Below are positions 32,075 to 38,619 of a stretch of 38,619 nt of DNA, in pieces. The stretch lies in assembly GCA_023250035.1 (NCBI GenBank), contig JAHFBK010000005.1:1-38619 (forward strand), read 5' to 3'. Below the pieces are notes generated by a model that worked only from the letters and a program-made list of their open reading frames with translations, was not told the origin of the DNA and did not search any database. The translations under genes and the position numbers were made by a program. Source of the stretch: Candidatus Dadabacteria bacterium (GTDB lineage: Bacteria; Desulfobacterota_D; UBA1144; Nemesobacterales; CSP1-2). Position 1 is the stretch's first letter. Each line of letters begins with the position of its first letter.

Positions 32075-33312
32075 TTAGATTTCTTTTGATTCTTGAATAA
32101 GATCTGCCGCATACCTTTTCATATCTTCGGCAATATTTTTAAGCTCCGGTTTAGTGCTGATATATTTATCCAGAGCCTCCACAATATCCATAGATTTTGA
32201 TAATTCTGCTTGCCTGAATACTTTTTCTTGCTTTTCAAAGATTTTTTCTATTTTTATTGAATAAGCTTCATTTAGGGCTTCCTTAATCCTCTTTTCATCG
32301 ACATCTTCTGGTTTTGATGCTCTTAACCTAACTCTAACAACGGCATCTCGGACATCCTCTTTTTTAATTAAGTTAACTATTTCTTCGCTTGTGTTTATAT
32401 CTTTCTCTGCAGCTTCTATGGTAAGAAACCTTCTTGCTTCCGTTTCAATAAATTCATAATTACATTCCCAACCGCTTTCACCTCTAAATATCTCACCTAT
32501 AACAAATCCCTTTTTTTCTTTTTCTTCTGAAAAGTCAATCCTTTCTAGACTACCTGAATAAACTATTGGAGGTTTATTACCCTTATTCAAATTCTGAAAT
32601 TTATGTACATGACCGAGAGCTACATAAGTAAACACAGAGTTTGCAAGCTCACCCCTTGGGATTGTCGGGTCTTGTGTAAGAAGAGTGGTCATTTCTGTAC
32701 CTGAACGCGTTGCCTCTCTTAGAGCAATATGTCCTAGAAAAACAGCAGGATATGTGCTTTCTATTCTCTTAATTAAGTCACGTATTATATGTATTAGCCT
32801 TCTTTCAGTCTCTAACTGAAGCGCATCCGAAGAAAGCGATTTGTATTCGTCCTTTGTTAGTAACGTGCTAATTCTTGCCCAAGGAAGGCAGGCAATCTGA
32901 ACTTGTCCATTTTTTGTAATTACAGGGTAAATATCAGGTCTTTTTGCGATTGTTACTCCTTCAAGATTGAGAGCAGGAAATATTTCAACAGCAGCGGCTT
33001 TTCCAAAGCTTGTTGGATAGTCGTGGTTGCCAAGTACTATAACAACCTGTGTTCCACCTTGGGAGACGAGTTTCGATATTCGCTTTGCAAACTCAGTCTC
33101 TTCCGTAGGATGGGGGTTTTCTCTATGGAAAACGTCACCAGCTATTAGGACTAAATCTACTGACTCTCGAATAGCAGTCTCAAAAACTGAATCTAGCAGT
33201 CTAGTACATCTTCAAGCCTTGTGTTTCTTCCTGTTATGGGATTTAACCTTCCGTGAGTTTCAAACCCGATATGAATGTCAGAAAGATGAATGAATTTAAT
33301 TGCGGTTTTCAC
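32075..33312 (-). pseudogene. sbcD: DNA double-strand break nuclease SbcD (Mre11 family), one frameshift
   Basis: SbcD is the Mn-dependent exo/endonuclease subunit of SbcCD. On the minus strand a GTG at 33312 starts VKTAIKFIHLSDIHIGFETH (metal motif I) and runs to LEDVLDC, stop at 33193-33195. The other frame resumes at 33196 with LDSVFETAIRESVDLVLIAG, then DVFHRENP, VVIVLGNHDYP and GHIALREAT, and stays open to 32075, with ALGHVHKFQ and YSGSLERIDFSEE. Joined, they make a full-length protein of about 412 residues. The lesion is equivalent to one missing base near 33198, between the DIH and GDVFH motifs; the catalytic motifs are all there. It may be a real loss, or a sequence error. The CCACAGAGACCACAGAG repeat touches the start. 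No sbcC is in the window. Confidence 0.88.
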
Positions 33313-33319
33313 TGATTTT

Positions 33320-33350
33320 GCCACAGAGACCACAGAGTTCACGGAGAGAG
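33320..33350. repeat. CCACAGAGACCACAGAGTTCACGGAG repeat
   Basis: GCCACAGAGACCACAGAGTT followed by CACGGAGAGAG, a widespread intergenic type of repeat, lies directly upstream of the sbcD start. A partial inverse, AAACTCTGTGTTCTC, follows at about 33369. No ribosome site for sbcD is visible in it. Confidence 0.65.
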
Positions 33351-33441
33351 ATTCTTTTTTTCATTCATAAACTCTGTGTTCTCATTGCTTTCTTAAGGTC
33401 TAGGAATTTCTTATGAACTCCCGTTAAGCATGTGTCAATTT

Positions 33442-33520
33442 TGTCGTGCCCGAATGTTTTTATCGGGCATCCATATACGTTTGAAATGTTGGATTCCCGC
33501 TTAATATATGCGGGAATGAC
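33442..33520. repeat. GTCGTGCCCGAATG ... GCGGGAATGAC palindromic repeat
   Basis: Left arm TGTCGTGCCCGAATG then TCGGGCATCCA, right arm GGATTCCCGC-TTAATATAT-GCGGGAATGAC. The two inner hairpins (CCCGA...TCGGG and CCCGC...GCGGG) lie back to back. Same family as 13572-13722. It lies between sbcD and the aminotransferase gene. Confidence 0.85.
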
Positions 33521-33550
33521 AACCTTAGCGCATAATATTCCTTATGAACC

Positions 33551-34690
33551 TTATTCCACTCCCAAAATGTCAGAGGCCCTTCTTGACCCTGCTCCAAAAT
33601 CGAATTTATATCCAAGATCTCTAAGAACGCATTCGAGAGCCGAGATAACGGCAATGATATCAGCCCTATCAATGAATCCCATATGAGAGATTCTAAAGAT
33701 CTTTCCTTTTGCCTGGTCCTGTCCTCCAGCAATGGTCATTCCAAATCTGTCTCTCAGTCCGCTTATAATCTTTCCTGCATTTATATCTCCGGGAGAAATG
33801 GCTGCTGTAAGAGCAGTGCTCGGCGAATGCTTCGCATAGAGTTCAAGCCCTATTGCTTTTATCGCTTCTCTTGTAGCTTGGGCAAGCCTTGCGTGGCGCT
33901 GAAACATTTTCTCAAGACCTTCATTTTTAAAGTTTCTTAGAACCGAAGCAAGACCTATGACAAGAGTTATAGCTGGTGTCCATGGTGTGGTGTTACTCTT
34001 TGCATCTTTGAGATACCTTTTGAAATCAAAATAGAACTTGGGCAGATTCGATCTTTCATTAAATTTCCACGCCTTTTTACTCAAAGCGGCAAATGCGAGT
34101 CCTGGAGGGAGCATAAATGCCTTTTGAGAGCCTCCAACAAGAACATCTATACCCCATGCATCAAGGGGTTGGGGGAATACACCAACTGCGCTAATTCCAT
34201 CTACTATTAGAATAACGTCATCCCTTTCTTTTGTAATTTCAGCAATCTCTTTTGTCGGATGCATAACTCCGGTTGACGATTCGCTTGCCTGTATTAGAAC
34301 TGCGCGGGTCGAAGGGTTCTTGTTAAGGGCGCCTTTTATCTCAGAAGGATCAACAGCCTCACCCCATTCAACCTTTATTTCATGGACTTCAATGCCATAA
34401 GCCTGACAGATTTTCACCCACCTCTCGCCGAACTTTCCACCATTTACAACAAGAGCGGGATCTCCGCGAGAAAGTGTATTGGCCACTGCCCCTTCCATTG
34501 CCCCTGTGCCTGAAGAAGCAAGTACAAAAACCTCTTCTTTTGTTTGAAATATGTACTTGAGTCCTTCTCTAACCTCGGCGAATATGTTTTCGAACTCTAC
34601 GGTTCTATGGTGTATTATCGGCTTTGCCATTTCAAGAAGTATTTCCTCTGGAACTGGGACAGGACCTGGTGTGAAGAGATACTTTTTCAC
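33551..34690 (-). CDS. Class V aminotransferase, serine-pyruvate/alanine-glyoxylate type
   Basis: A 379-residue PLP enzyme. MKKYLFTPGPVPVPEEILLEM is the family's typical start, followed by ASSGTGAMEGAVAN, VDGISAVGV and the PLP-binding GGSQKAFMLPPG (Lys190). The C-terminal part has ISHMGFIDRADII. It is close to the PucG/SgaA subgroup (alanine-glyoxylate, serine-pyruvate, or purine catabolism) and could also serve in serine synthesis with SerA; no neighbour decides. The start is GTG with GGGAGAA upstream. Confidence 0.87.
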   Translation of the reverse strand: MKKYLFTPGPVPVPEEILLEMAKPIIHHRTVEFENIFAEVREGLKYIFQTKEEVFVLASSGTGAMEGAVANTLSRGDPALVVNGGKFGERWVKICQAYGIEVHEIKVEWGEAVDPSEIKGALNKNPSTRAVLIQASESSTGVMHPTKEIAEITKERDDVILIVDGISAVGVFPQPLDAWGIDVLVGGSQKAFMLPPGLAFAALSKKAWKFNERSNLPKFYFDFKRYLKDAKSNTTPWTPAITLVIGLASVLRNFKNEGLEKMFQRHARLAQATREAIKAIGLELYAKHSPSTALTAAISPGDINAGKIISGLRDRFGMTIAGGQDQAKGKIFRISHMGFIDRADIIAVISALECVLRDLGYKFDFGAGSRRASDILGVE

Positions 34691-34826
34691 GTTAATTATT
34701 CTCCCTTTCGTTTATGAATAGGTTTTAAAAATCTACCTTACACAAGGGATAATTCAACTAACGACTTGTTTTTATCACATTCAGATCTTATACTAATTTA
34801 TATATGAACATGGAGGATTTAATTTA

Positions 34827-35952
34827 ATGTTTGCAGAAAATAAAGAGAAAATTGAAGAATTGAAAAAGAGAATACAAATCCTAAGAGACTTTCTTTGACC
34901 TTCCTAAGAAGAAAACGCGCCTAGAAGAATTAGAAACAATCATCAGTGATTCAAACTTCTGGACAGAACCTGAGAAGGCTCAAGAAGTGCTAAAAGAACG
35001 AGCGCAATTAAAAAGCGTTATTGACGACTTAGAGTATCTTTACCATGAGCTTGAGGATGCGGAAGTGTTGGCGGAGCTATCTTCTGAAGAGGAGGATGAA
35101 GAAACGGCAAAAGAGACTCGAGCAAAAATCTCTGATATCGAAGACAAAATCGAGAGCTTGGAATTTAAACGAATGCTCGGGAACCAGGATGACGAAAAGA
35201 ACGCTATAGTTTCTATCAATGCTGGCGCAGGTGGAACAGAGGCGCAAGATTGGGCTGAGATGCTTCTTAGAATGTATCTCAGGTATGGGGAAAGAAACGG
35301 ATACCAAGTAGAAATGCTCGACTATCAACCGGGGGATGGAGCTGGAATAAAAAGCGCAACATTTTTTGTAAAGGGTCCTTACGCCTATGGGTATCTCAAA
35401 GCAGAGAGTGGCGTACATCGTCTAGTCCGTATATCTCCATTTGATGCGAACAAGAGAAGACACACCTCTTTTGCATCCGTATTCGTTTCACCTGAGATAG
35501 ATGAAGATATTCAAGTAGAAATTGATGAGAAGGATTTAAGGATTGATACATTTCGAGCAGGTGGTAAGGGTGGCCAACATGTAAATAAAACCGACTCTGC
35601 TGTGAGGATTACACATCTTCCGACCGGGATAGTGGCTAGTTGTCAGAATGAGCGTTCTCAGCATCAAAATCGTGTTGTAGCGATGAAGGTCCTTCGTGCA
35701 AGGCTATACGAGCTTGAAAAGGAAAAACAAAGAGAGAAGCTCGAAGAACTACATGCAACGAAAAAGGACATTGCATGGGGTAGTCAGATTCGTTCTTATG
35801 TGCTGCATCCATATAGGATGATTAAGGATCATAGAACTGGTTACGAGACGGGAAACGTTGAGCCGGTCCTGGATGGAGATTTAAGTGAATTTATAAAAAG
35901 CTATCTACTTTACCAGGCGGGGGAGAAGAAGGAAGAAGAGGCGTCAAATTAG
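34827..35952 (+). CDS. prfB: Peptide chain release factor 2 with programmed +1 frameshift
   Basis: RF2 recognises UGA and UAA stop codons. The gene begins at ATG 34827 (GGAGG at 34812-34816) with MFAENKEKIEELKK, and the zero frame stops at TGA 34896-34898 after CTT. A +1 slip at CTT-T leads to DLPKKKTRLEELETIISDSN, and the frame is then open to 35952. The rest has all RF2 features: GGQHVN (the GGQ loop) and the stop-recognition segment around SPFDAN. The internal Shine-Dalgarno normally found (AGGGGG, three bases before CUU) is replaced by AAGAGA, so the stimulation may be weaker. Without the slip the protein would start at a false GTG at 34987. Confidence 0.93.
34883..34899 (+). other. Programmed +1 frameshift site of prfB
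   Basis: The sequence AAGAGACTTTCTTTGAC holds CTT (34893-34895), TGA (34896-34898) and the following C that favours the slip. It is the standard RF2 autoregulation site: low RF2 slows termination at TGA and lets the ribosome shift forward one base. Confidence 0.92.
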
Positions 35953-36107
35953 AAAGGATAGTCAGGACTTTCTAGTCCCGCATTTGCAGGCTCTATGGAT
36001 GAGAAAGAGGAAAAAGTCTCTTTCCAATATTTAGCCACAGATATTTGATTCTTTAAATCATCAACGTATATTATATTCAAATTACCCAGACTGTAGAAAA
36101 TCCACGA

Positions 36108-37004
36108 ATGGCAGATGATTTAGTGGGAGGCAGGAGAATTTTGAGAATCGGTATTATTGCCAAAACTAATAAAAAGGAAACCCTTGAGATAACAAAGGGG
36201 TTATCCACGTGGCTTGAAAAAAGAGACGTTAAGGTTTATATAGAGAAAGAACTTGGAACTCAAATAGCTCATCCAAACTCAGTCTATCGGGATGAACTCC
36301 CGGAATTGGTAGATTTGGTTTTAGTCTTTGGTGGAGATGGAACCTTTCTTCGGGTTTCCCGCCTTTTGTGCAAGTACGGTATCCCAATTCTCGGCGTGAA
36401 TCTCGGCAGGCTAGGCTTCCTCACGGAGATTACCCTCGATGAACTCTATCCGATGATGGAGTATATTCTTTCTGGTAAATACGAAATTGAAAAAAGAGAA
36501 ATGCTTTCTGCAGTGATTCATAGAAAGAATGAAATAGTAGGTAATTACCTAGTTCTTAACGATGTTGTGATCAACAAGGGAGCAGTTGCAAGAATAATTG
36601 ATCTTGCAATATACATAAATGATTCTCATGTAACCACCTTTAAGGCAGATGGAATAATCCTTTCGACTCCAACAGGCTCTACTGCTTATTCTCTTTCTGC
36701 TGGGGGTCCCATTGTTTTTCCAACGCTTCCTCTTACAATCATTACTCCGATCTGTCCACATACACTTACTGCTCGCCCTCTTGTTGTTTCAAATGAAACT
36801 ACAATTAGGGTTAAGGTTATTACTGATACACCTGATATTTACCTGACTCTCGATGGGCAGGTAGGAGTAAGCTTGAATATGGGAGATGTGGTTGAGGTAC
36901 GAAAGGCTGACACTTCTGTTAAGTTGATTAAATCCCCATTCAGAGATTATTTTACGATTCTTAAAACCAAGCTTAAGTGGGGAGAAAGATATGGAGCGGG
37001 CTAG
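36108..37004 (+). CDS. nadK: NAD kinase
   Basis: Phosphorylates NAD to NADP with ATP (or polyphosphate). The catalytic GGDGT is at residues 75-79 (VFGGDGTFLR), followed by ILGVNLGRLGFLTE, LNDVVINKG and TPTGSTAYSLSAGGPIV, the last being the NAD-binding glycine-rich motif. A 298-residue length is normal. A TATATT box lies near 36067-36077, 31 or more bases before the ATG, and there is no strong Shine-Dalgarno. The small gene downstream overlaps it by 14 bases. Confidence 0.93.
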   Translation: MADDLVGGRRILRIGIIAKTNKKETLEITKGLSTWLEKRDVKVYIEKELGTQIAHPNSVYRDELPELVDLVLVFGGDGTFLRVSRLLCKYGIPILGVNLGRLGFLTEITLDELYPMMEYILSGKYEIEKREMLSAVIHRKNEIVGNYLVLNDVVINKGAVARIIDLAIYINDSHVTTFKADGIILSTPTGSTAYSLSAGGPIVFPTLPLTIITPICPHTLTARPLVVSNETTIRVKVITDTPDIYLTLDGQVGVSLNMGDVVEVRKADTSVKLIKSPFRDYFTILKTKLKWGERYGAG

Positions 37005-37359
37005 GGATGAACAGTTTCTCCACGATTGGGTAATTAGCAAGATAAAAGAGAAATACTCAAGGCTCTATAAAGAAGTCCACACGAATCCGGGAGAAGAAAA
37101 GAACTTCGAGTTTAAAGGGTATTATCCCGATGTAGTTTTTGTAAACTACGGTCAGATTATGTTGATAGCAGAGGTAGAGACCCAGGAGACTATAAATGAA
37201 GAAGAGGTTCAAGAGTGGAGAGAGTTATCAAATCTTGGCACTCAGCTTGTGCTTTTAGTCCCGAAGGAATTGCAAAATGCTGCGCGAGATATATGCTGGA
37301 AGAATGGAATTGCATCTAAAGTAAAGATTGGTTTTTTTGAGGTGGTTTTGAGTATTTAG
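36991..37359 (+). CDS. Hypothetical PD-(D/E)XK-like small protein
   Basis: A 122-residue protein. The centre reads YYPDVVFVNYGQIMLIAEVETQ, the strand-loop-strand of a PD-(D/E)XK nuclease fold (PD at residues 46-47 and EVE near 67-69). However the usual catalytic Lys is absent: the third position holds Glu/Thr. It may be a catalytically altered or non-nuclease relative. The start overlaps nadK by 14 bases with GGGGAGAAAG as ribosome site. No partner or operon function is known. Confidence 0.65.
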   Translation: MERARDEQFLHDWVISKIKEKYSRLYKEVHTNPGEEKNFEFKGYYPDVVFVNYGQIMLIAEVETQETINEEEVQEWRELSNLGTQLVLLVPKELQNAARDICWKNGIASKVKIGFFEVVLSI

Positions 37360-37697
37360 AAAGAGTTTCTGCGAGTTTTAACGAATCTGAAACGAGGTGT
37401 AATTCCAAACCATGTCCTGAGTTCAAACGAAGAGCACAAACTAAACAGTCATGAAAAAGCACACAACAATGTCATTTCGAACGAATGTGAGAAATCTAGA
37501 TTTCTCGTTTCGAAATGACAAATCGGGCCCTCCACATCACTTGTGGCTGAAACGACATATGAATTCTGACAGAATGTGTCATCTTAAAGCTTGTCCTGAG
37601 TCGAAGCTCTGAGCCCTTCGGCTTCGCTTAGGGTAAACTCCGTCGAAGGGTTCCTGACATTGACAGGCTTTTTGCACACTATAAAATCGACTAAGTA
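37360..37697. repeat. Non-coding spacer with GTCATTTCGAAC palindrome and CCTGAGTCGAAG repeat
   Basis: No gene is seen in this 338-base gap. At 37471-37519 a long palindrome starts GTCATTTCGAACGAATG, is centred on GAAATCTAGATTTC and ends GTTTCGAAATGAC. At 37592-37650 lies a second type, TTGTCCTGAGTCGAAGCTCTG with CCCTTCGGCTTCGCTTAGGG and CCGTCGAAGGG. Related fragments are at 13501-13530 and 25603-25622. Confidence 0.85.
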
Positions 37698-38619
37698 TTA
37701 ACTCCCCAGTATCGTTCCCTCTTTGATTTTCCTTCCTCTTAAGAACTCTTTGGTCTTTAGTTTTTTCCCTCCCTCAATTTGAAGTTCCAGAATATCAAGA
37801 GTGTCTTTTCCTGTTGCAACTCTCAAAATCCCAGAATCTGATTTCATTACTTCTCCTGGATTTCCCTCACCTTCGATAATACGAGCTTTATATATTTTTA
37901 GGAGTTTTCCCTCAAGATTTGTATAGGCACTAGGCCATGGAAGGGCTCCACGGATCAGGTTTCTAATCTCTTTTGCTGGTTTTTCCCAATCTATCTTTCC
38001 GTCCTCTTTTTTAAGCATTGGCGCGTAAGTAGCCTGTGAGTGATCTTGAGGAATAGGACTCAGCTTTCCTTCTTTCAGAAGCCTTATTGTTTCAATTAAA
38101 AGCTTGGCTCCTATCTCAGAAAGTTTCTCAGATAATGTTTCTCCAGTATCTTCATCATCAATCGGTACCTCTTTTTTAAGGAGCATATCGCCAGTGTCCA
38201 TTCCCTCATCCATTTTCATCGTAGTAATTCCTGTAATTTTTTCACCTCGAATTATCGTCCAGTTGATAGGTGCGGCGCCTCTATATTTGGGAAGAAGTGA
38301 TGCGTGGACATTGATAGAACCATGGGGAGGAAAGTCTAGTATATTCTTCGGTAGGATTTTTCCGTAAGCAGCAACACAGATTAGGTCTGGACTAAATTTT
38401 TTGAGCTCGTTAAAAAACTCCTCTGTTTTAATCTTAGCGGGTTGCAAAACAGATATTCCGTGCTTTTCGGCAAGAACCTTAGTAGGAGGCGGAGCGATCT
38501 CAAGCCCTCGCCCTTTAGGTTTATCAGGCTGGGTTACAACTGCAACAACCTCCTCTCCTGACTCAATCAGAGCTCTCAGGGAAGGCACAGCAAATTCAGG
38601 CGTCCCCATGAATATTATT
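37698..38619 (-). CDS. fmt: Methionyl-tRNA formyltransferase (5' end cut by window)
   Basis: Formylates Met-tRNA(fMet) using 10-formyl-THF. The visible part holds IIFMGTPEFAVPSLRALIESG, the formyl-transfer site GSINVHASLLPKYRGAAPI (Asn and His), TGITTMKMDEGMDTGDMLL (Asp) and the C-terminal OB-like domain that binds tRNA. The frame is open to the last base: the codons before the internal ATG at 38609 read IIF, which homologues have as part of M(K)IIFMGTPEF, so the true start is just outside the window. Otherwise complete, at 303 residues from that ATG. Confidence 0.93.
   Translation of the reverse strand, partial: IIFMGTPEFAVPSLRALIESGEEVVAVVTQPDKPKGRGLEIAPPPTKVLAEKHGISVLQPAKIKTEEFFNELKKFSPDLICVAAYGKILPKNILDFPPHGSINVHASLLPKYRGAAPINWTIIRGEKITGITTMKMDEGMDTGDMLLKKEVPIDDEDTGETLSEKLSEIGAKLLIETIRLLKEGKLSPIPQDHSQATYAPMLKKEDGKIDWEKPAKEIRNLIRGALPWPSAYTNLEGKLLKIYKARIIEGEGNPGEVMKSDSGILRVATGKDTLDILELQIEGGKKLKTKEFLRGRKIKEGTILGS

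Noticed and set aside
31786-32112. A 108-codon minus-strand frame in the CDF-sbcD gap
   Set aside because: It is built from the GTCATTGCGA repeat and codes for nothing recognisable.
36991-37359. Assignment as a functional restriction endonuclease
   Set aside because: The catalytic Lys is missing and there is no methyltransferase partner beside it.

Overview
The window is an AT-rich bacterial chromosome segment with about 30 genes, mostly housekeeping, on both strands. No rRNA, tRNA, CRISPR array, transposase, phage gene or replication origin was recognised. The gene set (lipid-anchored-sugar/heptosyltransferase-type enzymes, AmmeMemoRadiSam B, DUF62, PhoU-like, PilZ, many histidine kinases, sigma-54 style promoter, c-di-GMP riboswitch) and the dense intergenic palindromic repeats suggest a Gram-negative-type bacterium, perhaps of the former Deltaproteobacteria or a related candidate phylum. 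The phylum is inference and cannot be fixed from this sequence.

Layout. 1-3009: a GT-C/TPR membrane protein split by an in-frame stop, then a family-9 glycosyltransferase. 3155-5784: nitroreductase and MBL hydrolase on the minus strand, DUF62 adenosyltransferase on plus. 6225-9582: helical-repeat protein, rluD, pgeF and a small unknown protein. 9686-15123: argG, queA, rlmD and aroC, separated by repeat-rich spacers. 15305-23108: a regulatory island (DJ-1/PfpI protein, PilZ-AONS fusion, sigma-54-like promoter, c-di-GMP-I riboswitch, methyltransferase, membrane sensor kinase, hybrid REC-PAS-kinase-REC). 23273-28702: DUF255 thioredoxin-like protein, small zinc-ribbon proteins, DUF192, acetolactate synthase-like enzyme. 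28803-31718: LapA-like, PhoU-like and Memo (minus), then a CDF zinc exporter (plus). 32075-33312: sbcD broken by one frameshift. 33551-38619: class V aminotransferase (minus), prfB with its programmed frameshift, nadK, a small nuclease-like protein, and fmt cut by the window edge.

The most interesting region is 15899-23108. A PilZ domain with intact c-di-GMP-binding motifs is fused to an alpha-oxoamine synthase (BioF/KBL/SPT/CqsA family) domain in which the PLP-anchoring lysine is histidine. Just downstream lie a near-perfect -24/-12 promoter and a c-di-GMP-I riboswitch leading into an operon of a methyltransferase and two histidine kinases, the second ending in a receiver that has lost its phospho-acceptor Asp. 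Cyclic-di-GMP thus seems to touch the locus at both protein and RNA level. The layout recalls autoinducer synthase/sensor pairs such as CqsA/CqsS, but that link is inference.

Other points: several families of intergenic palindromic repeats occupy almost every long spacer; two genes carry single lesions (TAA in the TPR protein, one-base frameshift in sbcD) that may be real or assembly errors; and several genes have strong -10 boxes so close to the ATG that leaderless mRNAs are likely.
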